From Pelagicoccus sp. (GTDB lineage: Bacteria > Verrucomicrobiota > Verrucomicrobiia > Opitutales > Opitutaceae): DNA of 64,000 nucleotides. A program made the translations under genes and the position numbers. The stretch spans positions 60,686 through 124,685 of the forward strand of contig JANQRJ010000099.1 in NCBI GenBank assembly GCA_028284635.1. The letters run 5' to 3'. Every line of letters starts with the position of its first letter. Within the stretch, counting starts at the first letter, position 1. This document shows positions 1-9,128 of this stretch, one piece after another. The notes under the pieces were generated by a model. The model made no database searches. It was not told the origin of the DNA and saw nothing but the letters and a program-made list of their open reading frames with translations.

Positions 1-1087
1 AAAGCGCGGAATCGAAGGACGTCTCGACGCCCTCAGGAGCGGTCAGCCACAAATAGAGACCGCCTAGCGGTCGTTCCCAGATCCAGCCAGCTGCCGCAAG
101 CTCGAAACGTAGGGCTTCATCCAATACGTTCATCTTCGCTTGATAGGAATTCCGGATCTTGTCCAAGTGCCGATCGAAAATTCCCTCGCCGATAGCCCGG
201 GCAAGCAGCGTTTGGCAGAAGTTCGTCGTGCCGAAATCCTGCTGCCCCTTCACTGCCAACATTCGGCCTAGCCAATCCATGTCGGAGCAATAGCCGTATC
301 CAACCTTCAATCCAGAAGCGAATGGTTTGGTCAAAGTAGCAGTATAGAAAACAGGCGCGGATCTTCCAGCGCTCGCCGCGAGACAGCTTTCCGCCGGATA
401 GGGAGTCTCGTAATAGAGCTCTCGATAGGCAGCGTCCTCCAGCAAGGCGATCCGCCCTTCCCGTCGGTCCAGCATGTCGACGACAGCCTGTTTCGTCTCC
501 CGCGAAACGCTATGCCCGCTGGGATTCGCGAAATAGCTCACCAGATAGACGGCCTTGATACGGGAGATCTCCCCCGACTCTTCATAGCCTTGCAGAAGCT
601 CCTCCAAGGCCTGCGTATCCACATCCCCTTGACAGTCCATCGGCATGGATACTGCGGTCACGCCCAATCCACGCAGCATTTCGAGAAAGACGAAGTAGGT
701 CGGCTCCTCGACCAACACGATATCGCCCGGATCGCACAAGGTCTGCACAGCGAGGTAGAGGGCCTGCTGAGAGCCATTCGTAACGCAGAACCCATCGGGT
801 CTGTATCCATTTTTCGACGACAGTCCATCCTGTCTCGAGATTCGCTCGGCCAGGATCTCGCGCAAATCAGCGTCGCCTTGATTCGTTCCGTACTGGAGCG
901 GCGAGCGGTCTCCTTCCTCAGCGAGCTTCGCGACCACCGCGGCGACTTCGTCCAAAGGCAAACTGTCCGTATCCGTGAAGCCGGCAGCCAAGCTGAGCAA
1001 GTCGGGCCGCTGCAAGGCCATGGTCATCAGACGAGCGATATCGGACTCCTTCTGTCGAGCCCCAAGCTTAGAGTACTTCAGAGACAT
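1..1087 (-). CDS. PLP-dependent aminotransferase, MocR/LysN type (C-terminus beyond window)
   Basis: The frame runs leftward from an ATG at 1087 and is still open at base 1, so about 362 N-terminal residues are visible. It reads as a fold-type I aminotransferase of the 2-aminoadipate/aromatic transaminase group: LLSLAAGFTDTDSLP near the start, a YGTNQGDADLREILAERI substrate-lid segment, VTNGSQQALYLAVQTLCDPGD for the cofactor pocket, VYLVSYFANPSGHSVS for the NPxG motif, and TATLTKPFASGLKVGY with the probable Schiff-base lysine at residue 254. No GntR helix-turn-helix precedes it, so it is an enzyme and not a full MocR regulator. Substrate unknown. The 450 bp to the next gene hold palindromic repeats. 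Confidence 0.85.
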   Translation of the reverse strand, partial: MSLKYSKLGARQKESDIARLMTMALQRPDLLSLAAGFTDTDSLPLDEVAAVVAKLAEEGDRSPLQYGTNQGDADLREILAERISRQDGLSSKNGYRPDGFCVTNGSQQALYLAVQTLCDPGDIVLVEEPTYFVFLEMLRGLGVTAVSMPMDCQGDVDTQALEELLQGYEESGEISRIKAVYLVSYFANPSGHSVSRETKQAVVDMLDRREGRIALLEDAAYRELYYETPYPAESCLAASAGRSAPVFYTATLTKPFASGLKVGYGYCSDMDWLGRMLAVKGQQDFGTTNFCQTLLARAIGEGIFDRHLDKIRNSYQAKMNVLDEALRFELAAAGWIWERPLGGLYLWLTAPEGVETSFDSAL

Positions 1088-1190
1088 GCTAACGAACTAC
1101 CTGAGGTCATGAATCGCTTTCTTGCGACAACAAAAGCCAAACATGGCCACTCCCGGGTCTGTTTCAAAGTGGTGGCATCGCTTGTTCCCG

Positions 1191-1283
1191 GGTAGCGCGG
1201 GCGTCCCGTCCAGGAACTTCTCGACTTGATCGATTGGGCGGGACGCCCAATCGGGCACGCGGGACGCGTGCGCTCCCCAAGAG
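1191..1283. repeat. Imperfect GC-rich palindromic element
   Basis: GCGGGCGTCCCG near 1197-1208 is mirrored by CGGGACGCCC near 1239-1250, and further GGGACGC/GCGTGCGC stems follow. With the hairpin at 1440-1508 it fills the 450-bp gap between the aminotransferase and ftsH; I see no gene in the gap. Confidence 0.5.
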
Positions 1284-1439
1284 TCCCATCACTTTGAATC
1301 ACACCCATCGGTATCCCGCCCACGACATTTTGCTTGTAGATCAATGACTTGGTCGAGATCCCGATTCGCTTGGCCAAAAACCGCAAAAGCCTCACAGAGC
1401 ATCGTTTCTCGGTGCAGAGAAAAGCGCATCTCGCTATCC

Positions 1440-1508
1440 GGGAACGCGGGCGGCTCGCCCGCAACAGGCATGATCCTGCATCGATGCGGGCGACCCGCCC
1501 GCGTTCCC
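1440..1508. repeat. REP-like hairpin, GGGAACGCGGGCGG family, copy 1
   Basis: Left arm 1440-1462 and right arm 1486-1508 are inverted complements with one mismatch, starting GGGAACGCGGGCGG and ending CCGCCCGCGTTCCC, around a 23-nt loop. A second copy lies at 41886-41965. It sits 32 bp from the ftsH stop and could act as a 3' stabiliser or attenuator. Confidence 0.85.
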
Positions 1509-1540
1509 AAAGAAAAGCGTAGCAGGCGCTTCGGGAGACT

Positions 1541-3568
1541 CTAGGCGATCGACGGCTCTCCGTCGATTGCAGGAGGCGGCAGTTTCTTCTCGGACTTCTT
1601 CTTGGCCAGCTCTTCCGCTTCGGCCTCTTCTTTCTCGAGACGGTCGTCGAGTTCGGTCTTGGAGGAAACGACTTCAGAGCGAATCTCGCCAAATTCCAGA
1701 ATCTCGTCCACGTGGTGGCCTTCGATCGTCTCGTACTGAAGAAGGGCTTCGGCAAGCGTTACAAGCTTCGTCCGGTTTTCCTCGATCAGATCCTTGGCTC
1801 GCTCGAATTGCTCATGGATGATCTCGCTCACGGCGCCATCGATCTTCTCGGCAGTCACTTCGCTGTAAGACTGGGTTCGATTGATCTCACGTCCGAGGAA
1901 GATCTGGTCCTGGTTCTCGCCAAATGCCACGGGACCAAGACTGCTCATGCCATAGCGGCAGACCATATCTCGAGCTATCTTTGTAGACTGGGCGATATCC
2001 GCCTGGGCTCCGGTGCTGTAGTCGCCAGTTACGACTTCTTCGGCAATGCGACCCGCCAAGCCGACGGCGATCATGTCGCGCATCTGATTGCGTGAGGTGC
2101 CCAGAACGTCCTTGGTGGGAGCAAACATCGCCATGCCCATGGCTCGGCCGCGCGGCAGAATAGTGACCTTGTGCAGACGAACGTCCTTGTCCTTCAACAA
2201 GGCCCGCACCAAGGCGTGGCCGGCTTCGTGATAGGCAGTCGAACGCAGGTCTTCCTCGTCCACAACGCGGCGACGCTCTCGGCCGAAGGAGATCTTGTCG
2301 CGGGCTTCGTCGATATCGATGTTCTCTACCTGATCCTTGTTCTTGCGAGCCGCCATAAGGGCGCCCTCGTTGAGCAGGTTCGCCAAATCGGCTCCAGCAA
2401 AGCCGGGAGTCACGCGAGCGATCGAAGCGAGACTCACTTCCTTGCTCAGGCGGATCTTCTTGGCGTGCACCTTGAGAATCTCCTCGCGACCACGCAAGTC
2501 GGGCAAATCGACGACGACCTGACGGTCGAAGCGCCCGGGGCGCAGCAGAGCCTTGTCGAGCACATCAGCCCGGTTCGTAGCAGCTATGATAATGACTCCT
2601 TCAGTCGTATCGAAACCGTCCATCTCGACCAACAGAGAATTGAGCGTCTGCTCGCGCTCGTCGTTGCCTCCGCCGAGACCAGCTCCACGCTGGCGACCAA
2701 CCGCATCGATCTCGTCCACGAATATAAGACAAGGCGCATTCTTGCGGCCCTGCTCGAACATATCGCGAACGCGGCTCGCACCCACGCCCACGAACATCTC
2801 CACGAAGTCGGAACCGCTTATCGAAAAGAAAGGCACATCGGCCTCGCCAGCGACTGCCTTGGCCAACAGGGTCTTGCCGGTACCCGGAGGCCCCACCATC
2901 AGGATGCCCTTCGGGATCTTGCCTCCCATGCGCTGGAACTTCTTCGGGTCCTTCAGGAAATCGATAACTTCGCTGACTTCCTCCTTCGCTTCGTCGCAAC
3001 CCGCCACGTTGGCGAACGTCACCTTGTCTTTGTCGCGGGTGAGCAGCTTGGCTTTGCTCTTGCCGAAATTCAGGGCTCCTTTGCCCGCCATGCGCAGCTG
3101 ACGCACGAAAAGGAAGTAGAGCAAGCCGATGATCAGCAGAAACGGGATGATTCCGGCGAGCAGTTGGGGAAGAAAGTTGTTAGGACTGGATTCGGTAAAC
3201 CGACCGCTGGACTGCAGCAAATCGTAGTTCTCCTCGGAAAGCCGTCCGCGAGCTTTGAAGCCCCGAGCGTTCTGCGCATCCTCGACCTCGGCCCCGGGAA
3301 CGAGGCTCTTGGTGCCCACAATCTCGTACCAGTCGGATCCGCCATTCGGCATTGGGGAAATCGTGCCGCGAAGAATGGCATCTTGCTTGGCAAGAGCGAT
3401 GACGCGCGACATCGAGATCTCCTCTTGCGTACTGGTGTTTGCCGACTGGACCCAAATGGTGAGCAGCACGGCGATAATCGCCACCCAGAATATGATGACT
3501 TTCGGCTGGAAACGATCTGGGGCGCCCTTACCAGGGCCGCGTCGGTTTGAACTGTTTTTTTCGGACAT
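1541..3568 (-). CDS. ftsH: ATP-dependent zinc metalloprotease FtsH
   Basis: Membrane-bound AAA+ protease that degrades misassembled membrane proteins and unstable regulators as a hexamer facing the cytoplasm. Of 675 residues, the first transmembrane helix is about 23-41, a periplasmic loop follows, the second helix is about 135-155, then the AAA module with Walker A GPPGTGKT (226-233), Walker B LIFVDEID (281-288) and the SRH segment [20 protein letters not shown] (330-349). The zinc site HEAGH is at 447-451. Length is normal; the tail after about 610 is charged and Lys/Glu-rich. It starts 34 bp after tilS on the same strand, the familiar tilS-ftsH pairing. No clear Shine-Dalgarno sequence is visible. 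Confidence 0.97.
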   Translation of the reverse strand: MSEKNSSNRRGPGKGAPDRFQPKVIIFWVAIIAVLLTIWVQSANTSTQEEISMSRVIALAKQDAILRGTISPMPNGGSDWYEIVGTKSLVPGAEVEDAQNARGFKARGRLSEENYDLLQSSGRFTESSPNNFLPQLLAGIIPFLLIIGLLYFLFVRQLRMAGKGALNFGKSKAKLLTRDKDKVTFANVAGCDEAKEEVSEVIDFLKDPKKFQRMGGKIPKGILMVGPPGTGKTLLAKAVAGEADVPFFSISGSDFVEMFVGVGASRVRDMFEQGRKNAPCLIFVDEIDAVGRQRGAGLGGGNDEREQTLNSLLVEMDGFDTTEGVIIIAATNRADVLDKALLRPGRFDRQVVVDLPDLRGREEILKVHAKKIRLSKEVSLASIARVTPGFAGADLANLLNEGALMAARKNKDQVENIDIDEARDKISFGRERRRVVDEEDLRSTAYHEAGHALVRALLKDKDVRLHKVTILPRGRAMGMAMFAPTKDVLGTSRNQMRDMIAVGLAGRIAEEVVTGDYSTGAQADIAQSTKIARDMVCRYGMSSLGPVAFGENQDQIFLGREINRTQSYSEVTAEKIDGAVSEIIHEQFERAKDLIEENRTKLVTLAEALLQYETIEGHHVDEILEFGEIRSEVVSSKTELDDRLEKEEAEAEELAKKKSEKKLPPPAIDGEPSIA

Positions 3569-3601
3569 TAAATTGCGTAAAGGGTCGAGACAAGTTGGGC
3601 T

Positions 3602-5029
3602 TCAGCGAGTGTAAGTCAATCGCAAGGCGGCTTCAGTTCCTGGGGCGAGCAGATGTTCCGACCCCGGCGGCAGACCTGGCACCCAAACGATTTCACCCGA
3701 GCTGCCGACGACTACCGGCAAACGATCCCTTTCCTTTCTTTCGACTTTCCGCTCGATGAAGAGCGAAGCTAGCTTCTTTGGCGACGATTTTCCATGCGGT
3801 TTGAATGCGTCTCCCGCAAGCCTCCGTCGGACACCTACTCCCGACACAAGTTGCGGAGAAACAGCGACAAGCGCAAACCGCCGGTCGTCAGAGCCGCTCT
3901 TCGCCCAGGCCGCTCCGGCCTCGCTGGCTTCGCACCGCAGGCTGCGACCGTCGGGGAGGAACGCCACGCAACCCGTCGGTAAGAAGAACGGCTTCCAGCT
4001 CGCCGTTTCAGGCTCCGACGAAAGCTTCGCGATTCGAATTCGAAGGGCGTCCATTTCGAGTCGCAACGCCGGCGAAAGATCGAAGCAAACCGGCGTCTTT
4101 CCATCTGCCAACGTCGCGATGACTTGATCCAGCACCGCGGCGAGCAGGCCCTCCGTGAAGCCGAACTCGGTAGCCAAGCGATGCAGCGTACGGCGCTGCA
4201 ATGCGGGCTCGGCCGCAGCGATTCGAGCCCGGTCAAGGCAGCCCTCGTCGGCATTCCAGGCCAGGTGCCAGAGACGATCCGCCCAAGCTTCAATGGCCGC
4301 TCCGTCCTCCTCCAGAAGGCGTCGGGAACGAGCAAGCCCGCTGCTCAAATCGCGATCCGCAGCCTTCTCCCAAGCCGGCACCACCACGCGACGCAGCCGA
4401 TTGCGGTAAAACGCGTCGCTCGCATTCGAACTATCCTCTCGCCAAACAGCCCCGCAGTCCCTGAGCCTCGCCCGGATCTCCGCTCGACTGAAATCCAGAA
4501 GCGGCCGCAAAAACTGGATACGCCTGCTTGCTCGAGAGACCTCCCTCGGGGCCGCCAATCCTTGCAAGCCGCTGCCACGCGAGAGCCTCATCAGCATCGT
4601 CTCCGCGATATCGTCGGCGTGATGCCCAGTAGCGATGAAAAGCGGACTGCCCTCGCTCTCCTCGAAGAACGCCAGACGAGCCGCTCGAGCGTCCGCTTCC
4701 GAAACGCGCTGCACGTCCTTCTTCCAGGTCGCCCTGCCCGTCCGGCACCGGATGCCTAGAGACGCGCAAACCTGAGCCACAAACGCCTCGTCCTCGTCCG
4801 ACTCCGTTCCACGCAGAGCGTGGTTGAAATGCAGGCAGCGCAGCTCGATCTTACCGTCAAAGCTCTTCGAAAACGCTTGGCAGAGCAGCAACGCGAAGAC
4901 CGAATCCGCCCCGCCCGAGCAAGCCACATGTAGAATTTCCAGTTCGCCAATCAGGCGGCGAACTCGCTGCGGGATCCGAGCAAACAGGACCTCGTCTTCA
5001 AACCGCTCCGCTGCCCTGTTCCAGTCCAT
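3602..5029 (-). CDS. tilS: tRNA(Ile)-lysidine synthetase TilS
   Basis: Converts the wobble C34 of the CAU-anticodon tRNA(Ile) to lysidine, changing both codon reading and aminoacylation; essential in most bacteria. The N-type ATP pyrophosphatase P-loop SGGADS is at residues 38-43, followed by LHFNHALRG and FIATGHHADDIAETMLMRLS, both typical of TilS. Residues about 380-470 form the TilS C-terminal domain (GVGVRRRLAGDAFKPHG). The 475 residues are usual for a long TilS. It lies just upstream of ftsH on the same strand and probably shares its transcript. Confidence 0.95.
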   Translation of the reverse strand: MDWNRAAERFEDEVLFARIPQRVRRLIGELEILHVACSGGADSVFALLLCQAFSKSFDGKIELRCLHFNHALRGTESDEDEAFVAQVCASLGIRCRTGRATWKKDVQRVSEADARAARLAFFEESEGSPLFIATGHHADDIAETMLMRLSRGSGLQGLAAPREVSRASRRIQFLRPLLDFSRAEIRARLRDCGAVWREDSSNASDAFYRNRLRRVVVPAWEKAADRDLSSGLARSRRLLEEDGAAIEAWADRLWHLAWNADEGCLDRARIAAAEPALQRRTLHRLATEFGFTEGLLAAVLDQVIATLADGKTPVCFDLSPALRLEMDALRIRIAKLSSEPETASWKPFFLPTGCVAFLPDGRSLRCEASEAGAAWAKSGSDDRRFALVAVSPQLVSGVGVRRRLAGDAFKPHGKSSPKKLASLFIERKVERKERDRLPVVVGSSGEIVWVPGLPPGSEHLLAPGTEAALRLTYTR

Positions 5030-5046
5030 TCTTTCTCAGGAAATGC

Positions 5047-5104
5047 CGTAGCCGAAGTCGATAGACTTTGGCCACGCGTCCAAACTCCGTCGAGTTCGGC
5101 TACG
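5047..5104. repeat. Inverted repeat, CCAAACTCnGTCGAGTTCGG family, copy 1
   Basis: CGTAGCCGAAGTCGATAGAC (5047-5066) is an imperfect inverse of the right arm at about 5079-5104, CCAAACTCCGTCGAGTTCGG plus CTACG. A cleaner copy lies at 58215-58286. It occupies the 127-bp space between the serS stop and the tilS start. Confidence 0.65.
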
Positions 5105-5156
5105 CCGCAGAGGCCGCCATGCTGCCAGTTCCCTCGCCTTCGACCGCATCCGCTTT

Positions 5157-6428
5157 CTATCGCTTTTCCAGATACTCCTTGCCCATGTAGGAAACCAGCG
5201 CCTCCGGAATTCGGATACGCCCATCGGCCTGCAGGCCGTTTTCCAGGATCGCCACGAAAACGCGAGGGACCGCTAGACCAGAGCCATTGAGGGTGTGCAG
5301 GATTTCCGGCTTCCCCGTCTGCGCATTGCGGTAGCGGATCTTAGCTCGCCGAGCCTGAAAAGAGCCGAAGTTGCTGCAACTCGAGACCTCCAGCCAACGT
5401 TTCTGCCCGGCAGCCCAGACTTCCAGATCGTACTGCTTGCAATTGGTGAAACCCATGTCGCCGCCGCACATCAGAAGCGTGCGGAAGGGCAGGCCAAGCT
5501 TGTCTAGCAACCCTTCCGCGTAGGCCCGCAGCGACTCGAGCTCCGCCATGCTGGTCTCCGGCTTGACCCACTTCAACAACTCGACCTTGTCGAACTGGTG
5601 CACGCGATTCAGTCCGCGCACTTCCTTGCCATAGCTTCCCGCCTCGCGACGGAAGCAAGCCGAGTGGCCGCAGCGATAGACCGGGAGATCCGCTTCCTCC
5701 AGGATCTCGTCGCGGAAGAAATTGGTCAGCGGCACCTCCGCCGTCGGGATGGCATACAGACTGTCCTCAACGGTCTGATACATCTGCCCCTCCTTGTCCG
5801 GCAACTGGCCAGTAGCCGTGGCGCTTTCGGCATTCACGAAAAAAGGCACCCCCATCTCTTGAAAGCCCGCCTTGCTCGCTTCGTCCAAAAAGAAGCCCAC
5901 CAAGCTGCGCGCCAGCCGAGCTCCGTCTCCCACGTAGAAAGGGAAACCCGCTCCGCTCACCTTCGTGCCGCGCTTGAAGTCCAGCAACTGCTCGATCCAG
6001 TCAAGATCGTAGTGGGGAAGCTGATACGATTGCTCGGCTGGGATCTCGCCGCGCTCCAGGGCGACAACATTGTCGCTCTCGTCCTCGCCCTCCGGCACGC
6101 TCTCGTCAGGCAGGTTCGGCACGCTGAGAATCAGTTCGGCCCAATGCTCTTCCACTTCCTTCAGCTCTGCATCCTTCGCCTTCACTCCGCTGGAAAGCTC
6201 CTTCATGTCCTTCACCTTGGCCATGAACTCGGGACTGCCCTTCGGCAGCTTGGCCATTTCGGAATTGGCCGTCTTCTGTTCGGCCCGCAAGGACTCCGCA
6301 GCAGCAATGAGGGAGCGGCGCTTCTCGTCCAGGGCGAGGATCGCGTCCAGGTCGCAAGTCAGGCGCTTCTTGACAATGCCAGCGCGGACCACGTCCGGCT
6401 GTTCTCGAAGGAGTTTCGGGTCGATCAT
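5157..6428 (-). CDS. serS: Seryl-tRNA synthetase
   Basis: Charges tRNA(Ser) (and tRNA(Sec) where present) with serine. I chose the ATG at 6428, giving MIDPKLLREQPDVVRAGIVK, the normal SerRS N-terminus and a standard 423 residues. The frame stays open upstream to 6575, but that stretch crosses a perfect palindrome and has no SerRS similarity. The N-terminal tRNA-binding coiled coil is about 30-105. Class II motif 2 (CFRREAGSYGKEVRGLNRVH) is near 255-280 and motif 3 (LNGSGLAVPRVFVAILEN) near 380-396. The leader has no Shine-Dalgarno sequence. Confidence 0.97.
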   Translation of the reverse strand: MIDPKLLREQPDVVRAGIVKKRLTCDLDAILALDEKRRSLIAAAESLRAEQKTANSEMAKLPKGSPEFMAKVKDMKELSSGVKAKDAELKEVEEHWAELILSVPNLPDESVPEGEDESDNVVALERGEIPAEQSYQLPHYDLDWIEQLLDFKRGTKVSGAGFPFYVGDGARLARSLVGFFLDEASKAGFQEMGVPFFVNAESATATGQLPDKEGQMYQTVEDSLYAIPTAEVPLTNFFRDEILEEADLPVYRCGHSACFRREAGSYGKEVRGLNRVHQFDKVELLKWVKPETSMAELESLRAYAEGLLDKLGLPFRTLLMCGGDMGFTNCKQYDLEVWAAGQKRWLEVSSCSNFGSFQARRAKIRYRNAQTGKPEILHTLNGSGLAVPRVFVAILENGLQADGRIRIPEALVSYMGKEYLEKR

Positions 6429-6497
6429 TTTCGAAAAGCAGTCAGCTCTGCACCGCCTGAAAAAGTCAAGCCTGCGCCTAGAAACCCAGAAGGTCTT

Positions 6498-6537
6498 CGA
6501 GACATGGAATTTGCAACGTTGCAAATTCCATGTCTCG
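6498..6537. repeat. Perfect 40-bp palindrome centred on CAACGTTG, copy 1
   Basis: Every base from 6498 to 6537 pairs with its mirror position about 6517.5, with no loop; the core is GAATTTGCAACGTTGCAAAT. It lies about 70 bp upstream of the serS ATG. Three other loop-free palindromes with the same centre lie at 28451, 32919 and 50757; the arms of this copy differ from those three. Confidence 0.9.
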
Positions 6538-6621
6538 CCCTGAGGGCGCGGCCATCGGCTAATGGCCTCCGTCACACGCTTCTTTCCGAGTTGGAAAAAA
6601 ACGAACGGATGCGGGCCGCTG

Positions 6622-7584
6622 CTAGTCTAGAAGCCGGATAGTCTCACGCCAGACGTCGGCGAATTCCAGCTGGCTCATTTCGCCTCGGGGAGCTCGCAGA
6701 ATGGCATTCCTGCGGTCGGTTTGCGGGTATGAGCCCCGACGCTCAGGCAGGACGAAGCTGTACAAGGTGAGGTTTGGCTGGCCGAATGCTCCGGCGAGTT
6801 GGGCAGGTCCGTTGTCATTCGCTATCGTCAGGTCAGCAGTCTCAAGCATGCGACAAATCTGAGGCCAAGTTGCCTGGCCGCGCAGATCGTGCAGGCCGTG
6901 AAGCCTGGAGTTCTGGCGGGACGAGCTTTCCTGGTCTTCCATGCCGAGGAGGAACACGGAGACGTCGGCGCGTTGTTCCGCCAACTTCCGACCGAGTCTA
7001 AGCATGTCCGGCCAGGTTCGCTCCATCTTGAAGCGCGAGGGAAAAAGGCAAACGCGGAGGCCTTTCGACTCGGCATCGTCCCAGGCTGTCGGCAAATCGG
7101 GGCGGTCTCGGAGGTCGACTCGACCTTTCAACTCGGGTGCCAGACCGAAAATCCGGCCGAATTCCAGCATCGCGTCGAGAGCGTGTCTGCTGCCGTTTTC
7201 CGGCGGCCGCACCAGCTCTCCGTAGAAGAAGGTGGCTCCTTCTCGGGCATCGCGGCGACCGATCTTGCGATCGCCTTTGGCGACAGCGCACATCGCTCCC
7301 GTGCGGGCATGTCCTTCGAAATCCAAGACGAAGTCGTAGCGTTCGCGACGAATCTCTCGGACGAGCGAAAGGGAGCTGATCAGCGGACCGCTGCGATGGA
7401 AAACAATGGTTCGATCCACGCAGTCGAAAGACGCGACCAGCGGCTCGTAGTAGCGACGAGTCACCCAAGTCACTTCGAGGCGAGGCAGTTGGGACCTAAA
7501 GGATTCGACGGCCCGAAGCCCGTGCACGATCATGTCCAAGGGCGAAGTCATAAGGACGAGAGCCTTGGCTCTCGCTGAACTCAT
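6622..7584 (-). CDS. Glycosyltransferase family 9 (heptosyltransferase-like)
   Basis: GT-B fold protein of the ADP-heptose:LPS heptosyltransferase family, 320 residues, normally acting on the cytoplasmic face of the inner membrane in lipopolysaccharide core assembly. It has the N-terminal Rossmann half (ALVLMTSPLDMIVHGLRAV), VLDFEGHARTG in the middle, and the family signature NDNGPAQLAGAFGQPNLTLY at about 254-273, where GT9 proteins usually read DTGxxHLAAA. The signature is altered (Asn and Gln-Leu in place of Thr and His), so the donor may not be heptose. Its start overlaps the trmL stop by four bases (ATGA), implying translational coupling. Confidence 0.82.
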   Translation of the reverse strand: MSSARAKALVLMTSPLDMIVHGLRAVESFRSQLPRLEVTWVTRRYYEPLVASFDCVDRTIVFHRSGPLISSLSLVREIRRERYDFVLDFEGHARTGAMCAVAKGDRKIGRRDAREGATFFYGELVRPPENGSRHALDAMLEFGRIFGLAPELKGRVDLRDRPDLPTAWDDAESKGLRVCLFPSRFKMERTWPDMLRLGRKLAEQRADVSVFLLGMEDQESSSRQNSRLHGLHDLRGQATWPQICRMLETADLTIANDNGPAQLAGAFGQPNLTLYSFVLPERRGSYPQTDRRNAILRAPRGEMSQLEFADVWRETIRLLD

Positions 7585-8045
7585 GGGTTGCCTCTCAACT
7601 GTCTCATGACTTCGAATACGGCGATGCCGGCACTGGTCGCGAGATTGAGGGATCTCAGATCCGGATTGTACTGGGGGATCTTCAGGCGCCTGTCTGGGCC
7701 GATCTCCTCGTGCATCCAGTCCGGAGCGCCCGAACCTTCGCGGCCAAAAAGCAGACCGTCGCCGTCTTCGTATTCGACATCCCAGTACGAGGAGCTGGAG
7801 TGCGTAGTGAAGAGGAAAAGGCGCTTGGGCCCCAGGTCGCTGGCCCTGAAGGCAGCCCAGTCCTCGTGCTCCACGAGATCGAGCGCGTTCCAGTAGTCCA
7901 TGCCGCTACGCTTGAGATGCTTGTCGCGGATCTGAAATCCGAGAGGGTGGATCAGGTGCAGCCGCGATTCCGTCAGGGCGCAAGTGCGGCCGATATTGCC
8001 CGTGTTCTGGGGTATCTCCGGCTGGAAGAGGACGACGTGCAGCAT
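7581..8045 (-). CDS. trmL: tRNA (cytidine(34)-2'-O)-methyltransferase TrmL
   Basis: SPOUT-class methyltransferase, 154 residues, that 2'-O-methylates the wobble base of certain leucine tRNAs using S-adenosylmethionine. The opening LHVVLFQPEIPQNTGNIGRT, the middle LFGREGSGAP and the closing RSLNLATSAGIAVFEVMRQL correspond to the three SPOUT motifs that build the trefoil-knot cofactor site. It is the first gene of a two-gene unit with the family 9 glycosyltransferase, with an ATGA overlap. A palindromic repeat lies just upstream. Confidence 0.95.
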   Translation of the reverse strand: MLHVVLFQPEIPQNTGNIGRTCALTESRLHLIHPLGFQIRDKHLKRSGMDYWNALDLVEHEDWAAFRASDLGPKRLFLFTTHSSSSYWDVEYEDGDGLLFGREGSGAPDWMHEEIGPDRRLKIPQYNPDLRSLNLATSAGIAVFEVMRQLRGNP

Positions 8046-8066
8046 GGCCTCTTAAGGGTGGGCGAA

Positions 8067-8141
8067 GTAGCGCGGAGCTTCAGCCCGCGACCGAAATGCA
8101 GGATCCTTTCCCTGCGGTCGCGGATTGAAGCTCCGCGCTGC
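8067..8141. repeat. REP-like hairpin, TAGCGCGGAGCTTCAGCCCGCG family, copy 1
   Basis: Left arm GTAGCGCGGAGCTTCAGCCC (from 8067) and right arm GGATTGAAGCTCCGCGCTGC (ending 8141) form a long imperfect stem in the space between thrB and trmL. Related copies or fragments are at 31739, 32698, 45622, 54081 and 55099. Confidence 0.85.
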
Positions 8142-8166
8142 GTTTGGTGAAATCTTCTCTACCTTT

Positions 8167-9084
8167 TTAGGCACGGTCCGTGATGCGCAGGCCTTCATTG
8201 TCGGCAGCCAGATCGTAGCTGACGCTTTTCAAGCCCGCTTTGGCGAAAGCGTCTTCCATAGCTGCCGCCACTTTAGCGGCCACGTCAGCCTGACAGACGC
8301 AAAGCACGCTGGAACCGCTGCCGCTCAGCCATCCGGTATAGGCTCCAGCTGCTACGCCAGACTGGATGGCGCTCGCCGCGCCTGGGATACCCTTGAGACG
8401 ATGCGGCTCGTGCGTGAAGTCGTGCACAGCTCCGGTTAAGGCTTCGTAGTGGCCGGAGGACAACGCGGCCACCAAGCAGGAGGCGCTGTTGATGCTGGCA
8501 ACGACCTGATCGAAGGGCAAAGAGACCGGCAGGGCCTCGCGCGAATCGGAGGTCAGTACCTCGAATTCCGGCGAGACGACCACGAAGCGAAGCCCGGGAT
8601 CGATATCGAATTGGGCAACCGACTCGACTTTGGCTGGATCGTCTTGAAACCTGGATACAGTGAAGCCGCCGAGAATGGAAGCGCTTGCGTTGTCGGGATG
8701 GCCTTCCAATTGGGTGATAAGCTCCACTAGGCGCTCCTTATCCCAATCAAGACCGGCCAAGGCGCAAAGCCCGGCCAGGATGCCTGCCCGCACGGTGACG
8801 CTGGAACCGAGCCCTCGCGCTCTTGGCACGTCGCTGCGTATCCGGATTTTCACTTCGAAGACCGAGAGACTTGCTCTTTCGAAAAAGAGGGAGACAGTCT
8901 CCTGAGCCATCTCGCTCTGCGGCATGATGTCGGGGCCGAAAGCCTCGCTGGTCGAATCCGCCTCGGCCCGCTCCACCTGGACTTCGTTGTACAGAGAGAG
9001 GGCCAATCCGAGAGTGTCGAAGCCAGAGCCGCAGTTCGAGGTACTGCCGGGGATCTTGCAGGTTACGCGGGAGAGGCTCGGCAT
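8167..9084 (-). CDS. thrB: Homoserine kinase
   Basis: GHMP-superfamily kinase that phosphorylates L-homoserine with ATP, the step before threonine synthase. The 305 residues are the usual size. Motif 1 is the N-terminal VTCKIPGSTSNCGSGFDTLG (residues 7-26), motif 2 the glycine-rich ATP loop PRARGLGSSVT (87-97), and motif 3 near the C-terminus is GAYTGWLSGSGSSVLCVC. The start MPSLSRVTCKIPGST fits family N-termini. No other threonine gene is nearby, so the pathway is not clustered here. Confidence 0.93.
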   Translation of the reverse strand: MPSLSRVTCKIPGSTSNCGSGFDTLGLALSLYNEVQVERAEADSTSEAFGPDIMPQSEMAQETVSLFFERASLSVFEVKIRIRSDVPRARGLGSSVTVRAGILAGLCALAGLDWDKERLVELITQLEGHPDNASASILGGFTVSRFQDDPAKVESVAQFDIDPGLRFVVVSPEFEVLTSDSREALPVSLPFDQVVASINSASCLVAALSSGHYEALTGAVHDFTHEPHRLKGIPGAASAIQSGVAAGAYTGWLSGSGSSVLCVCQADVAAKVAAAMEDAFAKAGLKSVSYDLAADNEGLRITDRA

Positions 9085-9128
9085 GTACTTTGGGTTAAGA
9101 GTGGATTGAAAGGGCTAGAGGCTGGTTC

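Noticed and set aside
2171..3550. 459-residue open frame on the plus strand
   Set aside because: It is antisense to ftsH, whose motifs are complete; the frame is a product of high GC codon bias.
6429..6575. 49-codon N-terminal extension of serS
   Set aside because: It would translate through the 40-bp palindrome and has no seryl-tRNA synthetase similarity; the ATG at 6428 gives the usual N-terminus.
5598..6641. 347-residue plus-strand frame over serS
   Set aside because: Antisense to a complete seryl-tRNA synthetase; no family signature.
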